Assembly: GCF_007997085.1 (NCBI RefSeq)
Contig: NZ_VORR01000003.1
Location: forward strand, 59,227-123,226
Length of the DNA: 64,000 nucleotides
Direction: 5' to 3'
Origin: Polaribacter sp. IC066
GTDB taxonomy: Bacteria > Bacteroidota > Bacteroidia > Flavobacteriales > Flavobacteriaceae
Positions 36,952 through 46,019 of the stretch are shown here, one piece after another. A program made the translations under genes and the position numbers. Below the pieces are notes generated by a model. The model made no database searches. It was not told the DNA's origin and saw only the letters and a program-made list of their open reading frames with translations. Every line of letters begins with the position of its first letter. The stretch's first letter is position 1.

Positions 36952-38007
36952 TTACTTTTTAAGGTCTAAATAATTACGCTTTACAAAGTCTAAAATAGTT
37001 TCTAAAATTTCGCCCATATTTTTGCAATCTTTAAACTTTACATCTCCTACATACTGAATTAATTGCCTCTTTAAAAGTGCTACATTTTCTGGGAAAGAAA
37101 TGGTGTCATTTTTCATACATTTTATCAAACGAGCGGTTCTTCTTGGCGCCGTAATCATTCTTTTTGCCATGTAAGAACGCTCTTCAATTTTATACTGCCG
37201 AATAGAGTTATTTTGTAATTTTTTACCCACCATTTCTATCATTTTAAAGTTTTCTTTCATAAACTGTAAATTGTAGACTTTTAAATTTCCTTCAAAAGAT
37301 TGTTGATCAAAATCGATTGCTCTAATCTTGTAAACAATACTATCAAAATCATGTGTTGGGGTAATTACGTAATTATAAGAACGCATATCTCCTAGCAAAC
37401 GCACCAAGCATCGTTCTTTAAACTTTACAAACTCTTTTGCTATTTGAGCTTTTTCTAACTCGGTACATTTGGGTAAAAAATCATTGATAAAATCGTCTCC
37501 AGGAATGCCAACAATATGCTCTTCTATGAGCGTGTCTTTGTACACCAAAAAATTGATATTATGCGGAGACAAAATATGCTCTAATTCTAAACCGTACACC
37601 CGAGAAGCGTCAGCTTTTTTAACGTAAAAATAGATGTAATTATCATTTAAAATATTTCTGATTTTTATTCGAAATGGTTTCGAGTTCCCAAAGGTGCAAT
37701 AATCAATCGCATCTACATTTAAAAACGGAATGGCTTCATTATTTCCGTCTGAATGCAACATGGTATAAATTTTCTTTAAGCTATTATCAATTTCTACTCT
37801 ATCAAATTCAGAATAATACGTTCTTACCCAAAGTGTATCTTCGTCATCTTTATCATAAACGGTAATTGAACCCTGAAAGCGCAGCAAGTCGTCATAAAAA
37901 ATAGGAATTATAATATTTCTGTTATAATTTTTTAAATAATTATGCAACATCTCACTAATAGGAAACGTTGGTTTCTTTTTAGACATTAACTTTTTTTCTA
38001 CCGCCAT
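36952..38007 (-). CDS. Conserved-looking protein of unknown function with kinase-like motifs
   Basis: A 351-residue soluble protein that I cannot assign to a named family. The N-terminal half (about 1-160) is strand-rich. The central part has LVRLLGDMRSYNYVI (about 201-215), in which Asp207 and Asn212 are spaced as in the catalytic loop D-x4-N of protein-kinase-like folds, and 19 residues later AIDFDQQS (230-237), which fits the metal-binding DFG/DFD position. The C-terminal 110 residues are helical and basic. A kinase-like or degenerate kinase fold is therefore possible; this is inference from two motifs. It stands alone between a pseudogene and a long gene-poor stretch. Confidence 0.6.
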   Translation of the reverse strand: MAVEKKLMSKKKPTFPISEMLHNYLKNYNRNIIIPIFYDDLLRFQGSITVYDKDDEDTLWVRTYYSEFDRVEIDNSLKKIYTMLHSDGNNEAIPFLNVDAIDYCTFGNSKPFRIKIRNILNDNYIYFYVKKADASRVYGLELEHILSPHNINFLVYKDTLIEEHIVGIPGDDFINDFLPKCTELEKAQIAKEFVKFKERCLVRLLGDMRSYNYVITPTHDFDSIVYKIRAIDFDQQSFEGNLKVYNLQFMKENFKMIEMVGKKLQNNSIRQYKIEERSYMAKRMITAPRRTARLIKCMKNDTISFPENVALLKRQLIQYVGDVKFKDCKNMGEILETILDFVKRNYLDLKK

Positions 38008-38862
38008 CTTTTCGATTCATTTGGTTCAAAAATAAGAATAATTAAAAGAATTTTAAAAACGAATTTATCTTGGTGCTTCATCCTTGAAAATTTTACAATA
38101 TTCAGAAGCAAAAATTACTATAAAATTGCTCGCAGCATAGAGGTTTGCGAGTTTTTTCTGAAAGTGTTTAAAATTTATAATTATTTGCTGCCGCTATCTT
38201 AAAGAAAATCTAAGAAAGCTAAAAACTATTAGAGTTGTCAGAAATTTCATATTCATAGTTTTTTTTGCTAGCAAACAAAGAAGTTTTGCAAGCAAGATTC
38301 ATTATAAAAAATACAGTATTTATTTTTTTTACCACGGTAAAATTCATCTAGAAATTCACTGTAATCAAAGATTTCCTACCATAGTATTTAGCCATCATCA
38401 AATTTATGAACACCACCACAGGAATCATAAATTGTTAAAGGTATTAATTCAGAAGTTATAGTATTACAAAAGGCTGATCTTGTTGCAAATAATATTGCGA
38501 AAATTAAAATTATTTTTTCTTGTTATTTTTGTTTTAAACAATCCAATCTCAAAATAAAATTATTATTTTATTGGGTTTAGATTGTATTATTGAGACGTGC
38601 AAATAAGTGTAAAATACTTAACAAATGTTCGAAAAAATTACAAACAAAATAGCGCATTTTTTTTGGAGTCTGGGGGCAGTGTTATCTAAATTCAAACAGA
38701 AATAACAAAGTAAAAAAAGTCAATAATTTAAACCTATTGTACATTTTATAATTCAAACTTAAAAGTATGTTAGTTCGTTTGATTTTTAAGCACAAAACTA
38801 TATCGAAAACTAATCTAGAAGCTAAAATTCTTATGCTCAATAAAACTTTACACATTTCAATT
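38008..38862. other. Gene-poor stretch with a vestigial secreted-protein frame and a hairpin
   Basis: No intact gene. On the minus strand around 38360-38515, a frame reads KIILIFAILFATRSAFCN then TITSELIPLTIYDSCGGVH, like a signal peptide and start of a secreted protein, but it lacks an ATG (a CAA stands two codons before) and meets a stop after about 43 codons. An imperfect hairpin lies at 38538-38585 (ACAATCCAATCT to TTAGATTGT). Otherwise it is AT-rich sequence with no pattern that I see. Confidence 0.45.
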
Positions 38863-39178
38863 CATTGGCGTCCGATTAAAAATATTTTTAGTTTAACAAA
38901 CCCTTTTAAAGTAAAGGATTCTGCGAATTTTTTAAACGCCACCTTGCTTTTTTAAAAACAATTTCATCAACATAAAATAGACAATTTTATTTTAATTTAT
39001 AGTTGTTTATCAGATGATTAGAATCAAGTCTTGGTTCTTGGTTCTTGGTTATTGGTTATTGGTTATTGGTTATTGGTTATTGGTTATTGGTTATTGGTTA
39101 TTGGTTATTGGTTATTGGTTATTGGTTATTGGTTATTGGTTCTGAAAGCGGGGCAATCTCGAGTCTTTTATCGGACAA
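38863..39178 (-). repeat. Dispersed repeat, copy 4 (reversed, expanded by a microsatellite)
   Basis: Read on the minus strand it follows the same order as copies 1-3: CTTGTCCGATAAAAGACTC, the arm partner ATCATCTGATAAAC, ATGAAATTGTTTTTAAAAAA and the end AATCGGACGCCAATG. It is about 100 bp longer because the GAACCAAGACTTG part has grown into 16 heptamers (39031-39142). Confidence 0.8.
39031..39142. repeat. Heptamer microsatellite, 16 units of TTGGTTA/TTGGTTC
   Basis: Two TTGGTTC units, thirteen TTGGTTA units and a final TTGGTTC, without a single interruption. It lies inside repeat copy 4, at the point where copy 3 has only two imperfect GAACCA units on the opposite strand, so it grew from a motif of the repeat itself. 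Confidence 0.95.
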
Positions 39179-39266
39179 GAATGTTTTCAATTGTAAAATT
39201 TAATTAAACTGATAGCATTTTATCAAAATATACAACAGGTTAATTTTATTTAAATATTAATAATGT

Positions 39267-40370
39267 TTAGACAATTACAAACAACTTACCTGGCAAAGGT
39301 TTTGTAATTCCTTTCATTTCCATTTGCAATAAAATGGATGATAATTGATAAATAGGAATGTTACACTCTAAAGAAATGATGTCTAATAATTGTGGTCCTT
39401 TTTCATTTAAGAAATCATAAATTTTCTGTTCTTTTTCATTCAATTCTAAAAATAATTGTTTCTGAATTATTTTTTTGGGTCTTTCATTCACGTCCCAATT
39501 TAGCATTTTTACCACATCTTCGGCAGCCGTTAACAACGTTGCTCTGTTATATTTAATTAAGCTATTACAACCTTTACTATATATATCGGTTGTTCTGCCA
39601 GGCACTGCAAATACATCTCTATCATAAGAATTTGCAATATCTGCGGTTACCAAAGAACCTCCTTTTTCTGCTGATTCTATGATGATAGTCGCTTTAGAAA
39701 TGCCTGCAACAATTCTATTTCTCTTTAAAAAATTTTCTCGTAGCGGTTGTTCTTCGCTCCAAAATTCAGTTAAAAAACCACCATTTTCGTTTACTTGATT
39801 GATGTATTTTTTGTGAACCTTCGGATAAATTTGCTCAAAACCATGGGCTAAAACAGCAATGGTTTGTAACTTATTTTGCACTGCTACTTTATGCGCACAA
39901 ATATCAACACCGTAAGCAAAACCACTCACTATTAAAGGATTGTATTGTGCTAAATCTTCTATAATTTTTGTGCAAAAATCTCGTCCGTAAGAACTCATAT
40001 TTCGGGTGCCAACAATCGAAATTATTTTATCATTATTCAAGTTGATGTTGCCATCTTTGAATATTAAAATAGGACTATCGATACAATTTTGAAGATTTAT
40101 AGGATACTTATCTTCTAGAAAATAAGTGTACTTAATATTATTTTTTTTGATGTAATTTAACTCTTGTTCTGCACTTTCTAAATTCTTTTCATCAAACAAA
40201 TGTTTTAAAACATGATTTCCTATTCCGTTGATTTTTTGCAGAGTAGCTGATTTTTCTTTAAAAATTTGCTCAACATCACCAACATGTACAATGAGCTTTT
40301 TTGCCAAAATATCTCCAATTGCTTTACTTTTTTGTAGGCGCAAAATAGCTAATAACTTTTCTTCTTTCAT
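39267..40370 (-). CDS. dprA: DNA-processing protein DprA
   Basis: DprA loads RecA on incoming single-stranded DNA in natural transformation. The 367-residue protein has an N-terminal helix-hairpin-helix region (LQKINGIGNHVLKHLF), the Rossmann-like core with SIVGTRNMSSYGRDFC, IVSGFAYGVDICAHKVA, FLKRNRIVAGISKATIIIES, and KGGSLVTADIANSYDRDVFA, and a C-terminal winged helix. All family motifs are intact, so the organism may be able to take up DNA. It is divergent from the HU-SPOR gene. Confidence 0.96.
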   Translation of the reverse strand: MKEEKLLAILRLQKSKAIGDILAKKLIVHVGDVEQIFKEKSATLQKINGIGNHVLKHLFDEKNLESAEQELNYIKKNNIKYTYFLEDKYPINLQNCIDSPILIFKDGNINLNNDKIISIVGTRNMSSYGRDFCTKIIEDLAQYNPLIVSGFAYGVDICAHKVAVQNKLQTIAVLAHGFEQIYPKVHKKYINQVNENGGFLTEFWSEEQPLRENFLKRNRIVAGISKATIIIESAEKGGSLVTADIANSYDRDVFAVPGRTTDIYSKGCNSLIKYNRATLLTAAEDVVKMLNWDVNERPKKIIQKQLFLELNEKEQKIYDFLNEKGPQLLDIISLECNIPIYQLSSILLQMEMKGITKPLPGKLFVIV

Positions 40371-40451
40371 TTTCTAACAATTTCATTGTCAATATATAAC
40401 TTTTTGTTGATAAATTTTAAACATAAAATATCATTTAGAACACAATTCTTA

Positions 40452-40459
40452 TATATTTG
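40452..40459 (+). promoter_or_regulatory. -7 promoter element of the HU-SPOR gene
   Basis: TATATTTG matches TAnnTTTG and ends 5 bp before the ATG at 40465, so the transcript would be leaderless or nearly so. Confidence 0.45.
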
Positions 40460-40464
40460 TAAAT

Positions 40465-41376
40465 ATGATATTAGCCAATTACATTAACGATTTACTGTAT
40501 AGATATGAGTGTGTAATTGTACCAAATTTTGGTGGTTTTGTAACCAACAAAATAGGTGCAAAAATAGATGCATTTACAGATACGTTTTCGCCGCCATCAA
40601 AACAAATTACGTTTAATAGTCATTTAAATGTAAATGATGGTTTATTGGCAAATTATATTGCATCATCAGAAAATATTTCTTTTGAGCAAGCTACCAATGC
40701 TATTGCGGTATCGGTACTAAAATGGCAAAATGAGTTACAAAATAACTCTTTAAAAATTGGTTCTATTGGCGTTTTATCTTTAAATAAAGAGGGGCAAATT
40801 ATTTTTGAACCCAATCATAAAGTGAATTATTTAGCGGACTCTTTTGGTTTAGCACCCCTAACATCTTCGTCTATAAAAAGATATAAAGAAGTTGTAAAAC
40901 CCCTCGTTTCTGCATCTGAAACACAGAACAAAAAAAGAGTTCCTGCCTTTATTAAATATGCGGCTAGCGCTGCAATTTTATTATCGTTAACCTTTGTTGG
41001 CACTACTATGTATCAGCAAGATGAACAAAAACAACTTTTAGCAAAGCAAGAGATTGCGTTAGAAAAAAAAATACAAGCAGCAACGTTTGTTATTTCTAAT
41101 CCTTTGCCAACAATACAGTTAAATGTATTAAAAGAAGCGGTAATTCTGAAACCTTTTCATGTGGTTGCTGGTGCTTTTCAATTTCCTGAAAATGCTAAAA
41201 AGAAAGTAGATCAGCTTAAAAAGCAAGGATATAATGCTCATATTTTAGGTGTTAATAAATGGGGATTAACAGAAGTTGCTTTTAATAGTTTTGCCGATAG
41301 AAATGACGCTATTAATGACTTATATAAAATTCAGAATACAGTTTCTAAAGATGCTTGGTTATTGCTTAAAAAATAA
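40465..41376 (+). CDS. HU-CCDC81-like and SPOR domain protein (cell-division associated)
   Basis: A 303-residue protein with the Bacteroidetes layout of two CCDC81-type HU-like domains at the N-terminus (LYRYECVIVPNFGGFVTN, then LKIGSIGVLSLNKEGQIIF), one membrane helix (about residues 167-185, AASAAILLSLTFVGTTMY) and a C-terminal SPOR domain (FHVVAGAFQFPENAKKKVDQ, ending KDAWLLLKK). SPOR binds denuded septal peptidoglycan, so it should act at the division site with its N-terminal part in the cytoplasm. Confidence 0.9.
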   Translation: MILANYINDLLYRYECVIVPNFGGFVTNKIGAKIDAFTDTFSPPSKQITFNSHLNVNDGLLANYIASSENISFEQATNAIAVSVLKWQNELQNNSLKIGSIGVLSLNKEGQIIFEPNHKVNYLADSFGLAPLTSSSIKRYKEVVKPLVSASETQNKKRVPAFIKYAASAAILLSLTFVGTTMYQQDEQKQLLAKQEIALEKKIQAATFVISNPLPTIQLNVLKEAVILKPFHVVAGAFQFPENAKKKVDQLKKQGYNAHILGVNKWGLTEVAFNSFADRNDAINDLYKIQNTVSKDAWLLLKK

Positions 41377-41397
41377 CATTTATATATAAGCGATTCT

Positions 41398-41405
41398 TAT
41401 CTTTG
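41398..41405 (+). promoter_or_regulatory. -7 promoter element of the thioesterase gene
   Basis: TATCTTTG matches TAnnTTTG, 14 bp before the ATG at 41420. Confidence 0.5.
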
Positions 41406-41419
41406 CCAAAATTTAAAAA

Positions 41420-41929
41420 ATGGAAGCAAAAACAGCTCACGCCTCTTTAACAGTACTTACAGATTTAGTACTACCAGGAGATACTAATTACCTAGATAAC
41501 CTTTTTGGAGGAGAGTTATTAGCAAGAATGGACAGAGCGTGCAGTATTTCTGCTAGACGGCATTCTGCAAGAATTGTGGTTACTGCCTCTGTAAACCATG
41601 TTGCTTTTAATAAATCAGTACCCGTGGGCAGTGTGGTTACTATTGAAGCAAAAGTTTCTAGAGCCTTTAAATCTTCTATGGAAATTTATGTAGATGTTTG
41701 GATTGAAGACAGACAATCTGGACATAAAACAAAAGTAAATGAGGGTATTTATACCTTTGTTGCTGTTGATGAAACAGGGAAACCCGTCTTAATTCCGCAA
41801 GTAATACCAGAAACCGCTTTAGAAAAAGAACGTTTTGAAGGTGCTTTAAGACGAAAGCAATTAAGTTTGGTTTTAGCAGGAAAAATGAAACCTGATGAAG
41901 CTACAGAACTAAAAGCTTTGTTTAGTTAA
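41420..41929 (+). CDS. Acyl-CoA thioesterase, hotdog fold
   Basis: A 169-residue single-hotdog enzyme of the YciA/BFIT type that hydrolyses acyl-CoA. Family features are the N-terminal PGDTNYLDNLFGGELLARMD, then ASVNHVAFNKSVPVGSVVTI and MEIYVDVWIEDRQSGHKTKV. The Asn and Gly of NLFGGELLxxMD correspond to the conserved active-site helix. It is soluble and probably cytoplasmic. The small MscS gene follows after 9 bp, so the two are likely co-transcribed. Confidence 0.92.
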   Translation: MEAKTAHASLTVLTDLVLPGDTNYLDNLFGGELLARMDRACSISARRHSARIVVTASVNHVAFNKSVPVGSVVTIEAKVSRAFKSSMEIYVDVWIEDRQSGHKTKVNEGIYTFVAVDETGKPVLIPQVIPETALEKERFEGALRRKQLSLVLAGKMKPDEATELKALFS

Positions 41930-41938
41930 ATTTAAGGT

Positions 41939-42445
41939 ATGGAATTTCTAAATCATTTTAAAATTTTAGAGTCTATTGTCGTTTTTGTAGGCGCTTTCTT
42001 TTTGCGACTTATAATTACAAAATCATTGCGTAGAATTCAATTAAAATTCGGATTTATAGAAGCTAGAATTGCCATCACCAATAAAGTAATCTCTATTTTA
42101 ATTTATATGACCGTTGTTGTTTTTATTGCCTTTATTTGGGGCGTAGATGAAAAACAACTTCTTATTTATATTTCTTCTTTTTTTTCTATTTTAGGGATTG
42201 CTTTTTTTGCACAATGGTCTTTATTATCAAACATTACCGCAGGTATTATTTTGTATGTAAATTATCCGGTTAAAATTGGCGATAGCATTACCATCCTAGA
42301 AAAAGACAATAATATAACTGGAGAAATTAAAGATATTGGTGCTTTTTTTATCACCCTAAAAACACCAACGGCAGAGCTCATTAGCATTCCTAATGCTGTT
42401 ATTCTTCAAAAAAATATAAAATATTCTCCTCAACCAGAGCAGTAA
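41939..42445 (+). CDS. Small mechanosensitive channel-like protein (MscS family)
   Basis: A 168-residue protein with three predicted helices (about residues 11-27, 49-69, 76-100), the last corresponding to the pore helix region (AFFAQWSLLSNITAGIIL), followed by the beta domain NYPVKIGDSITILEKDNN. It lacks the large C-terminal alpha-beta domain of typical MscS, being among the shortest members. Such proteins open under membrane tension; some small ones may have other roles. It is convergent with the receptor gene at 42474. Confidence 0.87.
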   Translation: MEFLNHFKILESIVVFVGAFFLRLIITKSLRRIQLKFGFIEARIAITNKVISILIYMTVVVFIAFIWGVDEKQLLIYISSFFSILGIAFFAQWSLLSNITAGIILYVNYPVKIGDSITILEKDNNITGEIKDIGAFFITLKTPTAELISIPNAVILQKNIKYSPQPEQ

Positions 42446-42473
42446 GAATCTGTTTTTTAATAGTTATAGAACG

Positions 42474-45119
42474 TTAGAATTTGTATTTAAAGGCAACCAA
42501 AAACACACGAGGTAGCGTAAAAACCTGATTAGACATCAGTAAATTATTACTGAAAGAATTTCTTACAACAACGCCATTATTATACATATTTCTAACATTT
42601 AAGCTGTAAGAAAACTTATTATTTGGTTTAGAATACCCTACATATAAATTTTGAAGCGTGTAATTATCTGTGTTCTCACTAAAGTTTTTTACAAAGTGTG
42701 TAGAAAAATCAGTTTTAAAAATAAAGTTCTTTAAAAACTTACTATCAAAGTTTAGAGAAATTATATTTTCTATAGATCGAGATTCTTCATCAGAAGTTAC
42801 TTGAAACCCAGTATGTTTGTATTTTAAATTTAATTGTGTTTTTTTGTTTAATTTATATAACCACTTACTACTTAAACCGTACTCAAAAGAATTGATAACA
42901 CTTGTTTCTTCATTTATAATTTGATTCAATTTAAGCCATTCTAAATCTACGCCAAACTCTAAACTAGATTTATAAAACATAAGACCGAGCTCTGTATTTA
43001 AACTCAAATTATCTTCGGGCAAATTAAGAATAACAGGCATATTTAATCTGTTTATACCACTTTGAATAATCGTATTATTTTCTACTGGATTATTGATACT
43101 GTAATCTACGGAAGCGTCTATAAAATAGTCGTCAATATTTTTATAATCACTATAATACAGGCTAAAATTATGAGAACGTGTATCTGTAAGGTTTGGGTTT
43201 CCTTGTAAAACAGCATTAAAACCTACTACTTTTAAATTCTCTAAATAGCTGACATCATTTAAATATCTGTTTGTAAAATCATAACCAAAATCTAAATCTA
43301 TATCAGCGTCTATTTTATAGTTGATGTCGAGTTTTGGCTCAATAAACAAGTTGGTACTTTCAATTTGAGCGCGTATAAAAGTAAAGTAATGTGGTTTCGC
43401 CTCTAAAACAATTTCTAGTTTGCCTAATTGAGACTTTATGCCAAAACCGGCATTTACATCAGAAAGCGTTAAAAGGTTATTATTGCTTAATTCAGAGAAA
43501 TCGGTAGTGGAGTTATCTGTAAAAACCTGACTTATATCTGTTCTTATTGTAGACTTTTTATGATTAAACCCAATATTATAAAACAGGTGAAAATGCCTAC
43601 TGGTTAGCCAGTAATCTTTTAAAAGAAAATTTAATTTTTGAGAATTGATCTTATTTATCTGTTTTATGTTGTATTCTGTTGTTTGTGTTATTGGTAAATA
43701 TTCTTCTAAAAAGAGAGCATTACTAGACCAATTATTTGTAGAATTCATATTGGTAATACTATGATGCAAAGCCAAACCCATGGTATGTGTATCATTCAAT
43801 TTAAAATACCCCTCTAAATTATGCGAAAAATTATCGTTTTTACCAGCTACACTTGTAATAAATTGATTTGTATTTACGGCACTTGATAAAGATTCATTTA
43901 AAAAATCTGAATTATTATTTAGATAATTGATGTTATAAATCCATTTTTGATTCGCATTCGGGTTATAATCAAACTTTAGGTTAAACATTGCAGCATTATC
44001 ATTAGCATCTCTAAAGTCTTCTCTGGTTTCAATAATAGGTTCATTTCCTAAATACTCTATGATAGAAGATGCTTTGTTTACAATATCATTATTCGCATAG
44101 ATAGCATAACCAGTAATAGCAAATTTATCATTGATATCATTCTGAAAATTTATAGCTGAAAATCTTGTAGTAGATTTGAATCGCTCTTGATTATTTGATG
44201 CAAAAGACATTAAATTATTAGACAAATCGCCTCTTTTAAATAAATTGCTTGTCCCACCAACCAATCGTGATAAATCACTAAAACTTAAACTACTGTTATT
44301 AAAATTATTAATATCGCCAATAACACTAATATTAGATTTTGGGTTATATTTAAATAAAGCATTGTGTACACTATAAAATTCATTTAACCCAACACCAGCT
44401 TCTACATCACCAAATGCAAAATCTTTTTTATCTTCTTTTAAAACTACGTTTAGTGCCAAATCTTCATTATCTGCTAAATTTCTTAACAATTCAGATTCTT
44501 TATAGTCGGAGATAATTTCAATTTTAGCCATTACATCGGCAGGGATGTTTTCAATGGCTAATTTGGTGCTGCCATCAAAAAACAACTTGCCTTCTACTAA
44601 TAACTTTGTTACTGTTTTACCCTGTACCTTAATAACATTGTCTTCTACTTTTATGCCTGGTAATTTAGCAAGTACGTCTTGCATCTTAAATTCGTTCCCA
44701 TTGGTAAATGCGCCCAAATTATACGTAATGGTGTCCTTTTTTTTCTCTAAAGGTTTGTATTTATAATTGATGACAACTTCCTCTAAACTTTCATTTCTTG
44801 TATTTAGGTTAAAGTTGTAATCTAAAGTATTTGCTGAAAAAAGAACCTCTTTATTGATGGAGTTATGACCTAGGTGCGAAATGTTAAATGCATAAGATGC
44901 ACCCTTTACTAATAGAAGTTTATAGAAGCCAGCATTATCTGTGATCGCATATTTTATTTTTAATTTTACTTGGCTAGGTTTCGCAATTATAGTTACATTA
45001 TTTAATGGCTGTTGTAAGCTATCTTTCACAACACCACTAACAATTATAGTTTCTTGTTGCGCAAAAATGAGACTACTCAACAATAAAGAACAACAAACAA
45101 TTATTTTTTTACAAAGCAT
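42474..45119 (-). CDS. Outer-membrane TonB-receptor-like protein ending the peptide/GLPGLI cluster
   Basis: An 881-residue outer-membrane protein: signal peptide ending SSLIFAQ (about residue 21), a CarboxypepD_reg-like domain (about 27-108, DSLQQPLNNVTIIA), a plug-like segment (about 120-230, with MQDVLAKLPGIKVEDNVIKV and LVEGKLFFDG), and a barrel ending in a terminal aromatic, FKYKF. This receptor class is commonly found next to GLPGLI proteins in Bacteroidetes. It starts 22 bp downstream of GLPGLI gene 1 and closes the array. It could import or export a peptide or another ligand; no substrate is evident. Confidence 0.88.
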   Translation of the reverse strand: MLCKKIIVCCSLLLSSLIFAQQETIIVSGVVKDSLQQPLNNVTIIAKPSQVKLKIKYAITDNAGFYKLLLVKGASYAFNISHLGHNSINKEVLFSANTLDYNFNLNTRNESLEEVVINYKYKPLEKKKDTITYNLGAFTNGNEFKMQDVLAKLPGIKVEDNVIKVQGKTVTKLLVEGKLFFDGSTKLAIENIPADVMAKIEIISDYKESELLRNLADNEDLALNVVLKEDKKDFAFGDVEAGVGLNEFYSVHNALFKYNPKSNISVIGDINNFNNSSLSFSDLSRLVGGTSNLFKRGDLSNNLMSFASNNQERFKSTTRFSAINFQNDINDKFAITGYAIYANNDIVNKASSIIEYLGNEPIIETREDFRDANDNAAMFNLKFDYNPNANQKWIYNINYLNNNSDFLNESLSSAVNTNQFITSVAGKNDNFSHNLEGYFKLNDTHTMGLALHHSITNMNSTNNWSSNALFLEEYLPITQTTEYNIKQINKINSQKLNFLLKDYWLTSRHFHLFYNIGFNHKKSTIRTDISQVFTDNSTTDFSELSNNNLLTLSDVNAGFGIKSQLGKLEIVLEAKPHYFTFIRAQIESTNLFIEPKLDINYKIDADIDLDFGYDFTNRYLNDVSYLENLKVVGFNAVLQGNPNLTDTRSHNFSLYYSDYKNIDDYFIDASVDYSINNPVENNTIIQSGINRLNMPVILNLPEDNLSLNTELGLMFYKSSLEFGVDLEWLKLNQIINEETSVINSFEYGLSSKWLYKLNKKTQLNLKYKHTGFQVTSDEESRSIENIISLNFDSKFLKNFIFKTDFSTHFVKNFSENTDNYTLQNLYVGYSKPNNKFSYSLNVRNMYNNGVVVRNSFSNNLLMSNQVFTLPRVFLVAFKYKF

Positions 45120-45141
45120 ATTCTAAAAAACAACAGGAATA

Positions 45142-45897
45142 TTAATTTTTATTTAACCAGCGTTTTTCATCTTCTGCAGCCAGTTTTTCAAACTCTACTT
45201 CTGTAATTAGTTTTTTTCTTTTTAATTCGGGCATTTTATTTTCTTTAATTTGTTCATCATCATAAAAAACTATTTTTTTAACACCATAAGTGGCTTTTTC
45301 GCCTTGTAATTCTATGATTAAACCTGGCAAATTACCAAATCCTGCGGGGCCAAACTTGTAAGGTAATTGTGGCGTATACCATGCTGTATAATTATGTGTA
45401 AATACTTTCCCTTTAGGATTGGTGGTCGTGTAAAAGGTTGTGGCTTTGAAGCATACATAGTCTCCGATTGTTTTAGTTTCATCATGCAATTTCCATTCTT
45501 GGTAAGAGCGTGCTACTAAAAACTTCCCAAAATCTTCTTGTAACTCTTCTGTTATGAAATTATTTGTTTCTTGTCTAATTCTCCCAAAATACGCTGCATC
45601 TATAAGAGCCATATTAGCCGCATTATTATCAGAATATAATTTTTGTTCTAAATAGAAAAGAGAAGTAGAATCATTAAAAACTAAAGAAAAATCAAATTCT
45701 GAAGCAATGGTTTCTCTTTTGGAAAGCAATTCAGGACTTCTTTGTTGTAAAAATTTATAACTAGGTAGTTTTTTATCAATATAAGTCTTAACACTATAAC
45801 TAATTTTTGCTTTTGCATATTGCTTATTGGTTTGCGATAGTGCTATAATACTTGTCAACAAAAAAAATCTAAAGAAAAATATCGTTTTTTTATTCAT
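45142..45897 (-). CDS. GLPGLI-family secreted protein, copy 1
   Basis: A 251-residue protein with a signal peptide (to about residue 20, IIALSQ) and the family motif as FGNLPGLIIELQGEKATYG. The family is confined to Bacteroidetes and has no established function. The last about 125 residues (from EEDFGKFLVARSYQEWKLHD) are almost identical to copy 2, while the first half differs in many places. It is preceded by peptide gene 1 with a hairpin between, and followed at 22 bp by the receptor gene. Confidence 0.9.
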   Translation of the reverse strand: MNKKTIFFFRFFLLTSIIALSQTNKQYAKAKISYSVKTYIDKKLPSYKFLQQRSPELLSKRETIASEFDFSLVFNDSTSLFYLEQKLYSDNNAANMALIDAAYFGRIRQETNNFITEELQEDFGKFLVARSYQEWKLHDETKTIGDYVCFKATTFYTTTNPKGKVFTHNYTAWYTPQLPYKFGPAGFGNLPGLIIELQGEKATYGVKKIVFYDDEQIKENKMPELKRKKLITEVEFEKLAAEDEKRWLNKN

Positions 45898-45910
45898 TAT
45901 TTAAATTAAG

Positions 45911-45940
45911 AAAGAGTTTATTTTATCAAACAAACTCTTT
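45911..45940 (-). terminator. Hairpin between peptide gene 1 and GLPGLI gene 1, possible attenuator
   Basis: AAAGAGTTT (45911-45919) pairs with AAACTCTTT (45932-45940) around 12 nt, just before the GLPGLI-1 start. The following T-run on the minus strand is weak (CTTAATTT), so partial termination or mRNA end protection is more likely than full termination. Confidence 0.55.
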
Positions 45941-46019
45941 TTAGTGATTACTAAATTATTATTAGGCTTTTTTAGTTTTTTTTTATTTCAATTTCAAAAC
46001 CAAAAACCTAAATCATAAT

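Noticed and set aside
38767..38955. A 62-residue plus-strand frame ending in repeat copy 4
   Set aside because: Only the last third, inside the repeat, is shared with other copies; the rest has no support and there is no plausible promoter. The shared part is reported with the repeat.
24651..39142. Two arrays of short direct repeats as possible CRISPR arrays
   Set aside because: The units are seven bases long and contiguous, with no unique spacers, and no cas genes are present.
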